A stretch of 64,000 bases of DNA from Desulfobacterales bacterium (GCA_016209225.1 JACQWO010000058.1:1-64000), one strand, 5' to 3'; positions 49,721 to 59,837 are shown, counted from the stretch's first letter. Made by a program: numbers and translations. Notes: generated by a model not told the origin, from the letters alone.

Positions 49721-50141
49721 AAGATTTTAATTCCCCCCTTCTAAAATCCTTATTTTCTCCCTTTAACAGGAGACATATAATACATTTGTTAAAATTTACT
49801 CTTGATTATGAAAAAACGTATTATAAAGTAAAGATGAAAGTAATGTAGTGCTTGTTAAAGATAAAAGAGATAGTCTCTCAAAGCCCTCAAATTGATTGAG
49901 TTCAGAGCAGCTTCTTCAGATGTACAGGAGATAGGGTGATTGGACAGTAGACAGGATGTTAGAAGTGTAAAAACAAGATCAGCGCTCAATTGAAAAGGTC
50001 TACCCCATCTTTTTAATTTTGACTAGGTAACGACGCAACAGCACAACAGAACCTTTCGGCTTTAAAAATAAAAAGGTCTGTTTAACTAATATAAAAACAT
50101 GTGATATGTCAAGAAGAATCTTAATCCCAAAAAACCTTTTC

Positions 50142-51428
50142 TTAAACCTTCCTTCTATCGTCCACCAGTGGGGCATCTTCAGGGAGTGTCCCTTTTTTAA
50201 CCAATTCAAGCTGGGGGGTTACACGAATGGCAACTTTTAAATCATTTACCAATCTTTCTTTTATACCTTCTAAGTTAAGGGGTTCTTTGTATTCAATCTT
50301 TATAGTAAGTTCATCGCGAAGCTTTGGTCTTTCTACAATTATTTGATATTTACCCAATTCCGGATAATTATCGAGGACGTTGTCTATCTGTCTGGGAGAA
50401 ATAAACATCCCCTTTATTCTTGGTATATCTCCCACACGGCCTAAGATTCGTTTTAGCCTCGGTGTAGTCCTACCACAGGAACATGGCTCCAGATTTAAAC
50501 CTTCAGTAATATCCCCTGTCCTATAGCGGATAATAGGCATAGCCTTTCTGCTAAAGTCACAGCCGCATATCTCCCCACTTTCTCCCCAGGTTACAGACTG
50601 TCCTGTCTGAGGGTCCAATATCTCTACAAGGACATCTGGATCAAGGTGCATGCCACCGCCTTCTGGGCACTCAGCGGCAACTATCCCAAGGTCTGCTGTA
50701 CCATACAGTTCCCGGACCTTTGCCCCAAATGTTTCTCCTAATGCCTTTTTGCCAGCTTCTGTCCTCACTTCACCAAAGACTTGGACAAGCCTGATAGAGA
50801 GGTCTTTATTTGGATCAAGCCCCATCTCCATTGCTGTCTCTGCCAGCTGTTGACAGAAAGTGGGAAATCCAAAAAGGATAGTGCAGTTGGTCAGCTTCAT
50901 CACTTCTATATGTGTTCTGGTCATGCCAACCCCCCCCGGAAGTACTGCAGTACCAGCCCTTTTCATAGCATCATCCAGGAGTTTACCTGCAATTACCCAA
51001 TTATAGTTAACTGTACAGTCCACTATATCGTCTTTGCGGGCACCCATGGTGAAGAGCGCTCTCGCTGCACCCTCCACTACGTAAACCCAATCTTCCTGTG
51101 TAAATGGATAGATGATTGGGCCAGGGGCGTAAAACAGCTGGTTGAGTTCCTCTGGGTCGACTGCTAATAAGTCTCCAAAGGGTGGATTTTGAGCTTGAAT
51201 TTCCATTATTTTGGACTTTGAGATGAAAGGTATGCCCTTTTGATAGTCCTCAAAGGACTTAATATCCTCTGGTTTCACTCCAGCCTCGTTAAAACTCTTC
51301 TTGTAATAAGGAGAGTTTTTATAAGCGTATTTTAACTGTTTCTTTGCTCTATCTAATTGATGCTCTTTCAATCTTTCCTGAGGCATGGTTTCCAGTTCTT
51401 TGCTCCAATATTTATTCTTCCCTGCCAT
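50142..51428 (-). CDS. Phenylacetate-CoA ligase-like (PaaK family) enzyme
   Basis: NSPYYKKSFNEAGVKPEDIKSFEDYQKGIPFISK...ELYGTADLGIVAAEC...RLKRILGRVGDIPRIKGMFISPRQID. Confidence 0.92.
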   Translation of the reverse strand: MAGKNKYWSKELETMPQERLKEHQLDRAKKQLKYAYKNSPYYKKSFNEAGVKPEDIKSFEDYQKGIPFISKSKIMEIQAQNPPFGDLLAVDPEELNQLFYAPGPIIYPFTQEDWVYVVEGAARALFTMGARKDDIVDCTVNYNWVIAGKLLDDAMKRAGTAVLPGGVGMTRTHIEVMKLTNCTILFGFPTFCQQLAETAMEMGLDPNKDLSIRLVQVFGEVRTEAGKKALGETFGAKVRELYGTADLGIVAAECPEGGGMHLDPDVLVEILDPQTGQSVTWGESGEICGCDFSRKAMPIIRYRTGDITEGLNLEPCSCGRTTPRLKRILGRVGDIPRIKGMFISPRQIDNVLDNYPELGKYQIIVERPKLRDELTIKIEYKEPLNLEGIKERLVNDLKVAIRVTPQLELVKKGTLPEDAPLVDDRRKV

Positions 51429-51505
51429 TAATTGCCTCCTTTTATTTTGAATAAAGGCCCTCGATTTGTACTTGCTTGTTTTTCATGAGTTGAGCTACTT
51501 TATAA

Positions 51506-51626
51506 GTAACTATTCAGGTAGGCACAGAGCACCAAAGGCACAAAGTAGGAAAAAAACAACGAAACGACCCTGCTCCGCTCTGCTTTGTGCCTATGTGTTT
51601 TTGCCACTTTGTGCCTGAGTAGTTAC
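51506..51626. repeat. Palindromic intergenic element, near-identical to 14561-14689
   Basis: GTAACTATTCAGGTAGGCACAGAGCACCAAAGGCACAAAGTAGGAAAAAAACAACGAAACGACCCTGCTCCGCTCTGC...CTGAGTAGTTAC. Confidence 0.92.
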
Positions 51627-51776
51627 CTTTATAATAATATTTACATTTTCAGTCAAGGGAAAAATTAAGTTTGCGTTCACTTAGTAGTTCGTCTTGATGG
51701 TTACTTATTTTCCGTCTTGACTTACTTCTTTTGATAAAGATATAATTGCCAAGTCAACAGATTAGAAGAGGGTTTT

Positions 51777-53321
51777 ATGCCTTTTTTTTCATTCTCTCAT
51801 AAAAATGAGTGGAGTCTTAAGACTAAATTCTATCTTATCTCCGGTTTTTTGATCCTAATGGTTATCATTATGGTGGCTTTTTCCATTTACAGAGAGTGCT
51901 GTTTAACAAGGGAGATCCTGGAACGGGGAAAGAAAGAGCTGGTAGGAGTGTTTGCGGTTTCTATTTCTGATGCCGTAATGAATGAGAAACCAGAGATGGG
52001 GAAGAAATGGGAGTTGTTAGATAACTATATTGGCCGGATTATGGCTAACGAAAACTTGAATATAGGGTATGTTGTTGTTGCCGATACCTCGGGCCGGATA
52101 ATAAGAGATCGTTATAATGAACGTTTCGAGGGATACAGAGAGATTCATCTTGGGCAAACTACTTTGCAAGATACTCTCCCTGGTAATACCCTAATTCGAA
52201 GATATAAAGCTGACCAGGAAATGTTGGAAATTTCCACCCCTCTTATCTATGGCTCTAGGAAAGTGGGTTATTTAAGAATTGGATTTTATTTGCAGAATTT
52301 GCAAGACAATTTGCTCAAACGATATTTGGTTAAACCTTACAATGAAATAATTCTTTTAGCTGTCGGGCTTATAGCCCTCACGTTCATTATCGTCTATGTC
52401 TTAATATTAAAGATTATCCAGCCTGTTCTGAAACTGACAGACGATCTGAGGGAAGTTAGCAGGGGGAATTTGTCCATCCGATCTTCTATCAGCCACAAGG
52501 ATGAAATAGGGTTTCTGAGTCAGGCTTTTAACTCCATGATGGATAACCTCAATCAAGCGAGAAGGGAACTTAGGCGCACCCATGCTCACATGATTCAGAC
52601 TGAGAAGATGGCAGCTATGGGGAAACTGGCAGCGGGTTTGGCCCATGAGATCAATAATCCCTTAGGGGGTGTTCTAACCTGTCTTGAAACTCTCAGGCAA
52701 GACTCACAAGATGAGGAGTTGAGGGCCAAGTACTTTAACCTGATCCAAACGGGTCTGGAACGAATACGCAAGACAGTTAAACAACTCTTAAATTTTGGCA
52801 AGCAAAGGAATTTTCAGCCCGAACCAACTGATATTAATATGTTGATGAACCGGACGTTGGAGATGACCTCCCATCACTTTTCTTCAAATCGTATTACCGT
52901 CCAAAAAGAATTTTATGAAGATATTCCAAAGATATTAGCAGATCCTCATCAGTTGATTCAGGTTTTTGTGAACCTTATATTGAATGCCATCCAAGCTATG
53001 CCAGAAGGGGGAGACCTTTGGATCAAGACCTGTCAAGAGGATGCAAATGTGAGTATAATAATAAGGGATAGGGGATGCGGGATTCCAAAGGAAAACCTGG
53101 ATAGGATTTTCGATCCTTTTTTCAGCACAAAGGAACACGAACAAGGAACAGGGCTTGGTCTTTCTGTCAGTTACGCAATTATTCAGGACCATGCTGGGGA
53201 AATTGAGGTGGAAAGCGAAGAAGGCTTTGGAAGTCAATTCATGATCCTTTTGCCTATCAATCATCATAAAGAGAAAACCCACAAATCGTTTTTAAGGGGG
53301 CTCCAGGATGGAGAGAGGTAA
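51777..53321 (+). CDS. HAMP-domain sensor histidine kinase
   Basis: Two TM segments, [28 protein letters not shown]-box [27 protein letters not shown]. Confidence 0.95.
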   Translation: MPFFSFSHKNEWSLKTKFYLISGFLILMVIIMVAFSIYRECCLTREILERGKKELVGVFAVSISDAVMNEKPEMGKKWELLDNYIGRIMANENLNIGYVVVADTSGRIIRDRYNERFEGYREIHLGQTTLQDTLPGNTLIRRYKADQEMLEISTPLIYGSRKVGYLRIGFYLQNLQDNLLKRYLVKPYNEIILLAVGLIALTFIIVYVLILKIIQPVLKLTDDLREVSRGNLSIRSSISHKDEIGFLSQAFNSMMDNLNQARRELRRTHAHMIQTEKMAAMGKLAAGLAHEINNPLGGVLTCLETLRQDSQDEELRAKYFNLIQTGLERIRKTVKQLLNFGKQRNFQPEPTDINMLMNRTLEMTSHHFSSNRITVQKEFYEDIPKILADPHQLIQVFVNLILNAIQAMPEGGDLWIKTCQEDANVSIIIRDRGCGIPKENLDRIFDPFFSTKEHEQGTGLGLSVSYAIIQDHAGEIEVESEEGFGSQFMILLPINHHKEKTHKSFLRGLQDGER

Positions 53322-54681
53322 GGTTTTACTTATAGATGATGAGCCTATCTTACTGGTGACAGTCTCCGATGCTTTAGCCAAAGCCGGATATACGGTGGAG
53401 ATGGCTGAAAATGGCCAAAAAGGGCTTATGATGTTCCAAGAGGGGTCATTTGATATAGTACTGTTAGACATGGTCATGCCTGATATATCCGGTATGGATA
53501 TTCTTAGAGAAATGAAGGGTCTGTATCCCCAAACAATTGTAGTCATGATTACAGCACATGGCACAATTGAAAAGGCTGTGGAGGCAATGAAATTAGGTGT
53601 CCACGATTTTATTGCAAAGCCTTTTTCTCTCGATGAACTGATTTTGAAACTCCAAAATATCAGCTCTTTTCAGTGTTTAAAAGAAGAGAATGTCTATCTT
53701 CGTCAGCAACTGGAGAAAAAATACCACTTTGGTAATCTGATAGGAAAATCCCATAAGATGCAGGAGATTTACGAACTTATAAAAACCGTTTCACAAACAG
53801 ATTCAACGGTTCTTATTCAAGGTGAGAGCGGAACTGGAAAAGAATTGGTTGCCAATGCCATCCATTTTAATAGCCGTCGCAAAAATGATCCTTTCATTAA
53901 GGTGAGCTGTGCTGCCCTGTCTGAGACGATTCTGGAATCGGAACTGTTTGGTCATGAAAAAGGTGCATTTACAGGTGCAATTCAAAGAAAGCTTGGCCGA
54001 TTTGAATTGGCAAATAAAGGGACGCTCTTTTTGGATGAAATCGGCGATATATCACCTACAGTTCAGGTCAAATTACTGCGCGTTCTTCAAGAAAGAGAAT
54101 TCGAGAGAGTAGGTGGTACTAAAACTGTCCATGTAGATGTTAGGATAATCAGTGCTACAAAATACGATATGGATGAGATAAAGACCGAACGCCTTCGGGA
54201 GGACCTGTACTACCGTTTAAACACGATTACTATTCAGCTTCCATGCTTGCTTGAACGTAAGGAAGACATCCCTCTTCTGGCTAAATATTTCTTTAATGAG
54301 TTTAGAGGGAGGACTTCCAAAAGCATACTTGGATTTACAGAGGGGGCATTGGACCTATTGGAACAATACGAATGGCCTGGGAATATTCGAGAGCTGAAAA
54401 ATGTTGTGGAAAGGGCGGTAGCCATCTGCCGCACAGAGAAATTGCAAATTGCTGATCTCCCCCAGGAGATACGAGAGATTCGCTTGAAAAAGAAGCTTAT
54501 CCAGCACGAGATTGAAACCTTGAATAACGTATTAAAGGCTGTGGAAAAAGAATACCTCCAAAAAATCCTTCGAATAACACAGGGGCGGAAGGCTGAAGCT
54601 GCTGATCTTCTGGGCATAAGCCGCAAGACCCTGTGGGAAAAAATTAAAGAACACCAGATGTCTGATAAGTCTCCTTCATAG
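53308..54681 (+). CDS. Sigma-54-dependent response regulator (NtrC/AtoC family)
   Basis: Receiver VLLDMVMPD; GESGTGKELVANAIH; ESELFGHEKGAFTGA; C-terminal Fis-type HTH. Confidence 0.96.
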   Translation: MERGKVLLIDDEPILLVTVSDALAKAGYTVEMAENGQKGLMMFQEGSFDIVLLDMVMPDISGMDILREMKGLYPQTIVVMITAHGTIEKAVEAMKLGVHDFIAKPFSLDELILKLQNISSFQCLKEENVYLRQQLEKKYHFGNLIGKSHKMQEIYELIKTVSQTDSTVLIQGESGTGKELVANAIHFNSRRKNDPFIKVSCAALSETILESELFGHEKGAFTGAIQRKLGRFELANKGTLFLDEIGDISPTVQVKLLRVLQEREFERVGGTKTVHVDVRIISATKYDMDEIKTERLREDLYYRLNTITIQLPCLLERKEDIPLLAKYFFNEFRGRTSKSILGFTEGALDLLEQYEWPGNIRELKNVVERAVAICRTEKLQIADLPQEIREIRLKKKLIQHEIETLNNVLKAVEKEYLQKILRITQGRKAEAADLLGISRKTLWEKIKEHQMSDKSPS

Positions 54682-54967
54682 ACACCAAGACACCTTCTTT
54701 GCAAAGCCCCTTCGTTACTTTTTCGTAACATGGTTTGAATTTGAAATAACTTCTTGAAAGCAAAGGAAAATTCTATTTTTAAAGAAAAACGCTCATTGAA
54801 AAATGTTACATTTCCTTCCCCTTTGGGCTATCCGTTTATGAGTTCACTATTTTCCAGAAGATAGCCTGACGTGAATATATTCAGCTTTTCAGTAGTCCCT
54901 AACTATATGTTATTAAGGATATTTAACGCTGCGATCTAATCCCATATCATAGTCAGGATATTCTTCA

Positions 54968-54983
54968 TGGCATGCTTTTTGCG
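54968..54983 (+). promoter_or_regulatory. Candidate sigma-54 promoter
   Basis: TGGCATGCTTTTTGCG against consensus TGGCAC-N5-TTGCW; GG and GC dinucleotides correctly spaced. Confidence 0.6.
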
Positions 54984-55016
54984 ATTCTTTTCATTTATTA
55001 ATAATTCCAGAGAGTA

Positions 55017-55259
55017 ATGAGTATTGCCTCTATGTTTCGGATTCTAATAGATGAAGAAAAGTGTAATTGTTGTGGATTGTGCGTGGACGTTTGCCCCAAT
55101 GAGATACTGATTAAGAGAAAATATGGTTGTGCCCCTCTGATAACTGAGGGAGAATGCTTTGGATGTGAGAACTGTATAGTAGTATGCGAGACAGGAGCAT
55201 TGAGCATTGTTGGGGAGGGTGCTGAATTTTCAAGAGATGTGGATCCTTTGATTGATTGA
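55017..55259 (+). CDS. 4Fe-4S ferredoxin
   Basis: CNCCGLCVDVCPNEILI...CFGCENCIVVCETGAL. Confidence 0.9.
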   Translation: MSIASMFRILIDEEKCNCCGLCVDVCPNEILIKRKYGCAPLITEGECFGCENCIVVCETGALSIVGEGAEFSRDVDPLID

Positions 55260-55341
55260 TAGAAATGTAGGGGCGGGTTTCAAACCTGCCCCACTAAAGA
55301 TGTGCCAATGTTTACTAATAAGGGAATAAGGAGGTGCCTAT

Positions 55342-55665
55342 ATGGCAGATTATTACATTAATATCTTTTTGGATAATGAAAAATTCAAGAAGATTGAAGA
55401 TGCTGGGTTAGCAGATCAGGTTAAGGAGATAAGTGGTAAAAAGGCGATTCAGGTTGGTCTCTCCCAGAAGGAGCATAAGAAGATTTGCAAGAGTTTCCCG
55501 AACGTAACCACAGACCCTTCCAATGCCTGTGTGCTTCCAGAGGAGGCTGAGAATACCCTTATGGGTTTTGTGGTAAATATGAGGACTCTGGATGTTATGA
55601 AGGCTGCTATAATGAAGCTTTATAATCCTCTTGCGGGCAAGGAGATCCGTTCAAAATTACACTGA
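55342..55665 (+). CDS. Conserved-looking hypothetical protein
   Basis: 107-aa ORF with GAATAAGGAGGTG ribosome-binding site. Confidence 0.65.
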   Translation: MADYYINIFLDNEKFKKIEDAGLADQVKEISGKKAIQVGLSQKEHKKICKSFPNVTTDPSNACVLPEEAENTLMGFVVNMRTLDVMKAAIMKLYNPLAGKEIRSKLH

Positions 55666-55734
55666 TAATGTTTCTACTAAAGATCCCATTCAAAAGGAAT
55701 TATTAGGTTTCCGGACGCTCTTACAAAAAAGTAA

Positions 55735-55763
55735 TTGACTTTTTGAAGGTGCAGTGGTATCTT
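55735..55763 (+). promoter_or_regulatory. Candidate sigma-70-type promoter
   Basis: TTGACT-17 nt-TATCTT upstream of the 55838 gene. Confidence 0.5.
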
Positions 55764-55774
55764 GCAAAAGTTTG

Positions 55775-55792
55775 TGAATGAGTATTCATTCA
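55775..55792. promoter_or_regulatory. Candidate TetR/FadR-type operator
   Basis: Perfect inverted repeat TGAATGA-GTAT-TCATTCA placed about 12 nt downstream of the predicted -10. Confidence 0.6.
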
Positions 55793-55837
55793 ATTTAATT
55801 TTATCACTACGAAGATGAAATAATTGGGATATTTAAG

Positions 55838-56179
55838 ATGGGTAGACTTGCCTCTGAAGAGGAGAAGAGGAAGAAGGCAATCTTCGAGGGCATGTCCGCC
55901 AGGAGCAAGAAAAGAATCCTGGATAAGGGATACGATAACTGGGATCCTTTTTTGCAGCCGAATGACCCAATCGATATCAGGGTGGACCAAGGAAGACATA
56001 CTGCATGGGAACTAGCAAAGAACTTTCTTCAAACACGCAGTCACGAAGAGTACAGCAATGATTATGGCCAAGGGGTATGGGAGATCTGCACAGGAATTAT
56101 TAGCGATAAAGACCGATACAGGGCGATGTATGAGTTTTCATGTTGGTATCGAGACCTCTTAAAGAATGGTGAGCAATGA
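55838..56179 (+). CDS. Hypothetical protein
   Basis: 113-aa ORF overlapping the start of the TPR gene (ATGAG overlap). Confidence 0.7.
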   Translation: MGRLASEEEKRKKAIFEGMSARSKKRILDKGYDNWDPFLQPNDPIDIRVDQGRHTAWELAKNFLQTRSHEEYSNDYGQGVWEICTGIISDKDRYRAMYEFSCWYRDLLKNGEQ

Positions 56180-56799
56180 GTGAAGAGTTGCCCATAGAAG
56201 AGTATATCAGGGATCTCAGGCATAGATTGAAGGAGAACCCGGGTTGTGCACTTACCCATTACAACTTAGGGATTGCGCTTGTAAAGCAGCACAAATGGGA
56301 TGAAGCGATATCCGAATTTGAAGAGGCTATAGATGAGAGCCCTAGCATGGTAGAGGCACACATCAACCTGAGTGGGATATATTTCCAAAAGGGAGAAATT
56401 GAGAAGGGTATCGATCTCTGTAAGAGAGTTATAGAATTAAGGTCTGATTTTGCCATTCCCTATGGGAATTTAGGGTTTGCCTATTTAGAACAGGGGGAAG
56501 TAGGGAAGGCAATTGATATGCTCCATGTAGCAGTTAAGAAAGACCCAAAATTTGTTCAGGCTCTGAGTACCCTTGGAAGCGCCTATCTCAGACAGGGGAA
56601 GGTCGAAGATAGTATTAAGTTTGGTAAGAAGGCTATTGATATTGCCCCGAACTTTGCAGTCGCACATAATAACCTGGCCATTGCCTACTTCGAAAAAGGA
56701 GAATTCAAAAAGGCAATGGAACATTGTGATAAGGCGGCAGAGTTTGGTTTTGATGTACACCCGGATCTCTTGAAGGAATTGGAAGCTTATCGTTCTTAA
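56176..56799 (+). CDS. TPR-repeat protein
   Basis: Repeated HYNLGIALVKQHKWDEAISEFEEAI / PYGNLGFAYLEQGEVGKAIDMLHVAV units. Confidence 0.92.
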   Translation: MSEELPIEEYIRDLRHRLKENPGCALTHYNLGIALVKQHKWDEAISEFEEAIDESPSMVEAHINLSGIYFQKGEIEKGIDLCKRVIELRSDFAIPYGNLGFAYLEQGEVGKAIDMLHVAVKKDPKFVQALSTLGSAYLRQGKVEDSIKFGKKAIDIAPNFAVAHNNLAIAYFEKGEFKKAMEHCDKAAEFGFDVHPDLLKELEAYRS

Positions 56800-57045
56800 A
56801 TATTTTAATTAATGGCAGGATAACTTGATTGCATAGGAATTTCCACATTTTTAAATAACTTTAGGCACTTTAAACTTTAGCTCACTTTAGGCACTTAACT
56901 TGATATAGTTCTAAATTGTTATCCCTTGCCTTGATCAGAGGGTTTGAACATAATTGCCGATGTTCTTTGGGAGGGGGTGAGTAGATACACAATTCATATT
57001 AATTAAGAAGTAGTTTAAATTTAACTTAGGAATGGAGGTATTTTG

Positions 57046-58353
57046 ATGGCAAAACATAAGACTCCTATGCTCGATGAGCTAGAGAAGGGAAAGTGGCCAA
57101 GCTTCGTCTCTGATATTAAGCAGGAGGCAGAAAACAGGGAGAAAACCAATGTCGATTTGCAGGCTCCAAAGGATGCCTGTAGTGACCTCCTTGGCCTTCT
57201 TGAACTTACTTATGTAGACAAAGTGGTCCACTGGAAACACGGTGGAATTGTTGGTGTCTTTGGATACGGCGGTGGTGTCATAGGCAGGTATTGCGACCAG
57301 CCTGACCAATTTCCCGGTGTGAGAGATTTTCATACAATCCGTGTCAACCAACCTTCAAGTAAGTTTTATTCCACTGAATTTTTGAAGCAACTGTGTGATT
57401 TGTGGGAGAGACGCGGTAGTGGACTTACCAACATGCACGGTTCTACCGGTGATATCATATTGCTCGGTACTACCACACCGCAGATAGAAGAGATCTTTTG
57501 GGAGCTTACCCATAACCTTGATCAGGACCTTGGTGGTTCGGGTTCCAACCTTAGAACTCCGTCCGACTGTATAGGAATGGGTCGCTGTGAATACGCCTGC
57601 TACGATACTATGGCTTTGTGTTACAACCTCACTATGGAGTATCAAGACGAGTTGCACAGGCCTGCATTTCCGTATAAATTCAAGTTTAAGTTTGACGGCT
57701 GTCCCAACGGTTGTGTGGCCTCTATAGCTAGAGCTGACATGTCGGTTATCGGTACATGGCGGGATGACATCCGCATCGATCAGGAGGCTGTCAAAGGATA
57801 TGTAGGTGGTGAGTTCAAGCCCAATGCAGGCGCCCATTCCGGACGTGACTGGGGAACCTTCGATATCCAAAAAGAGGTGATTGGTCTCTGCCCGACCCAC
57901 TGTATGGAGTGGGATGGAAAGAAGCTTAAGATTGATAATAAAGAATGTACCCGCTGTATGCATTGTATCAATGTAATGCCCAGGGCACTGAGGATTGGGC
58001 AGGACACCGGAGCCTCTATACTCTTTGGTGCTAAAGCCCCGATCTTAGAGGGTGCACAGATGTCTACATTGACCGTACCGTTTATGAAGATTGAAGATCC
58101 CTATGATGAACTCAACGGTTTGATTGAAAAAGTCTGGGATTATTGGTCTGAAGAAGGTAAAAATCGAGAGCGCCTCGGTGAGATGATCCAGCGAGTGGGG
58201 TTTCAGAAGTTTATAGAGGTCTGTGAACTTGAGCCGGACCCTCGAATGATCCAGGAGCCCCGATCGAACCCTTACATCTTCTGGAAGGAAGAAGATGTTC
58301 CAGGTGGATGGGATCGGGATGTTAAAGAATTTAGAAAAAAACACCAGAGATAG
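57046..58353 (+). CDS. dsrA: Dissimilatory sulfite reductase alpha subunit
   Basis: WERRGSGLTNMHGSTGDIILLGT; CIGMGRCEYACYDT; FDGCPNGCVASIARADMSVIGTWRDDI; ferredoxin domain CTRCMHCINVMP. Confidence 0.97.
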   Translation: MAKHKTPMLDELEKGKWPSFVSDIKQEAENREKTNVDLQAPKDACSDLLGLLELTYVDKVVHWKHGGIVGVFGYGGGVIGRYCDQPDQFPGVRDFHTIRVNQPSSKFYSTEFLKQLCDLWERRGSGLTNMHGSTGDIILLGTTTPQIEEIFWELTHNLDQDLGGSGSNLRTPSDCIGMGRCEYACYDTMALCYNLTMEYQDELHRPAFPYKFKFKFDGCPNGCVASIARADMSVIGTWRDDIRIDQEAVKGYVGGEFKPNAGAHSGRDWGTFDIQKEVIGLCPTHCMEWDGKKLKIDNKECTRCMHCINVMPRALRIGQDTGASILFGAKAPILEGAQMSTLTVPFMKIEDPYDELNGLIEKVWDYWSEEGKNRERLGEMIQRVGFQKFIEVCELEPDPRMIQEPRSNPYIFWKEEDVPGGWDRDVKEFRKKHQR

Positions 58354-58365
58354 GAGGTTATGTGA

Positions 58366-59481
58366 ATGGGCTACGATCCAAAAGATCCTTTAAAGGATAG
58401 AATAACCGATATAGGTCCGCGAAATTATGAAGATTTTTTGCCCCCTGTAATTAAGGAGAATTATGGGAAATGGTTGTACCATGATATTCTTGAACCGGGC
58501 GTGCTTGTGCATGTTTCCGAAACAGGTGCAAAGGTTTACACTGTGAGGGTAGGTGGCTGCCGGCTTATGAGTGTGACGCATATTAGAGAGATATGCGAGA
58601 TTGCTGATAAACACTGTGGCGGACATCTAAGATTCACTACACGCAATAACATTGAGTTTATGGTAGACGATGAGTCAAAGTTGAAACCGCTTATGGAAGA
58701 TCTTGAAAGCAGAGAATTTGCAGGTGGATCAAAGAAGTTTCCAAAGGGTGGTACCGGTGCCGGTCTCACCAACATAGTTCATACCCAGGGGTGGATTCAC
58801 TGCCATACCCCTGCAATAGATGCCTCGGGTATAGTAAAGGCTGTGATGGATGAGTTGTTTGATGATTTTAAGGATATGAGATTCCCCGCACATGTTCGCA
58901 TTTCCCTTGCCTGCTGCCTCAATATGTGCGGTGCAGTACACTGCTCTGACATTGCTATTCTCGGCATTCATCGCATGCCGCCCATGCTCGACCACGAGCA
59001 TCTTGGCAATATGTGTGAGATCCCCCTGGCCATCGCTGCATGTCCTACCGGAGCTATCAAACCGGCCACAGTGGATGGCAAAAAGAGCGTTGCGGTTAAC
59101 AATGAGAGATGTATGTTCTGTGGTAATTGTTATACCATGTGTCCCAGCATGCCCTTAGCTGATGAAGTGGGCAGTGGCGTTGCCCTTCTGGTGGGTGGTA
59201 AGATATCAAACAGGATAAGTGAACCCAAGTTTTCCAAGGTTGTGGTTCCCTTCATTCCTAATGAACCCCCCCGTTGGCCCTCAACAGTAGATGCGATCAA
59301 GAAGATACTGTATGCCTATGTGGAAGACGCAAAGAAATATGAGCGCCTGGGTGATTGGGCAGAAAGGATCGGCTGGGAGAGGTTCTTTGAGAAGACAGGT
59401 TTGCCTTTTACAGGGCATCTTATAGATGATTACCGCTTCGCGTATACGACATGGCGGCAGAGCACACAATTTAAATTTTAG
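58366..59481 (+). CDS. dsrB: Dissimilatory sulfite reductase beta subunit
   Basis: [79 protein letters not shown]. Confidence 0.97.
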   Translation: MGYDPKDPLKDRITDIGPRNYEDFLPPVIKENYGKWLYHDILEPGVLVHVSETGAKVYTVRVGGCRLMSVTHIREICEIADKHCGGHLRFTTRNNIEFMVDDESKLKPLMEDLESREFAGGSKKFPKGGTGAGLTNIVHTQGWIHCHTPAIDASGIVKAVMDELFDDFKDMRFPAHVRISLACCLNMCGAVHCSDIAILGIHRMPPMLDHEHLGNMCEIPLAIAACPTGAIKPATVDGKKSVAVNNERCMFCGNCYTMCPSMPLADEVGSGVALLVGGKISNRISEPKFSKVVVPFIPNEPPRWPSTVDAIKKILYAYVEDAKKYERLGDWAERIGWERFFEKTGLPFTGHLIDDYRFAYTTWRQSTQFKF

Positions 59482-59490
59482 AGAAAAGAG

Positions 59491-59580
59491 CTAACTGCCC
59501 AGGTGGATAGCCTGTAGGCAGTTGGCCTGTAGGCAGTGACTAATAGCCTTCGGCCTACAGCCTAAACAACCTGAGTAGTA
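59491..59580. repeat. Palindromic intergenic element between dsrB and dsrD
   Basis: CTAACTGCCCAGGTGGATAGCCTGTAGGCAGTTGGCCTGTAGGC...GGCCTACAGCCTAAACAACCTGAGTAGTA. Confidence 0.85.
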
Positions 59581-59597
59581 AAGAAAAGAGGTGCTAA

Positions 59598-59837
59598 ATG
59601 GGTATCGAAGAGGATAAGCAGCTTATACTCGATACGTTGAAGTCAAAAAAAGGCAAGACGAAGTTCTATTTGAAAGACTTCAATGGTATGTTTCCAGACA
59701 GAAAGCCAAGGGACGTAAAGAAGCTAGTGAACCAAATGGTGACTGAGGGGCTCCTTGAGTATTGGTCGAGTGGTAGTACTACACTCATCGGACTCAAGGG
59801 TGCCGGCAAGCAACACGATGCTGAGGATGAGGAGTAG
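59598..59837 (+). CDS. dsrD: DsrD winged-helix protein
   Basis: KKGKTKFYLKDFNGMFPDRKPRDVKKLVNQMVTEGLLEYWSSGSTTLIGLKG, immediately downstream of dsrAB. Confidence 0.93.
   Translation: MGIEEDKQLILDTLKSKKGKTKFYLKDFNGMFPDRKPRDVKKLVNQMVTEGLLEYWSSGSTTLIGLKGAGKQHDAEDEE

Noticed and set aside
50000-50209. 69-aa minus-strand ORF
   Set aside because: It overlaps the end of the PaaK-like gene in another frame; low-complexity, no ribosome-binding site seen.
55270-55292. GGGGCGGGTTT-C-AAACCTGCCCC hairpin after the ferredoxin gene
   Set aside because: A genuine hairpin but without a T-tract; single copy in this window and resembles common REP-like hairpins, so not raised as a finding.
57355-57963. Long antisense ORF (202 aa) within dsrA
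   Set aside because: Antisense to a strongly conserved gene; no ribosome-binding site or family resemblance. The other antisense ORFs inside dsrA/dsrB, secA, sat and cbiA-like genes were rejected for the same reason.
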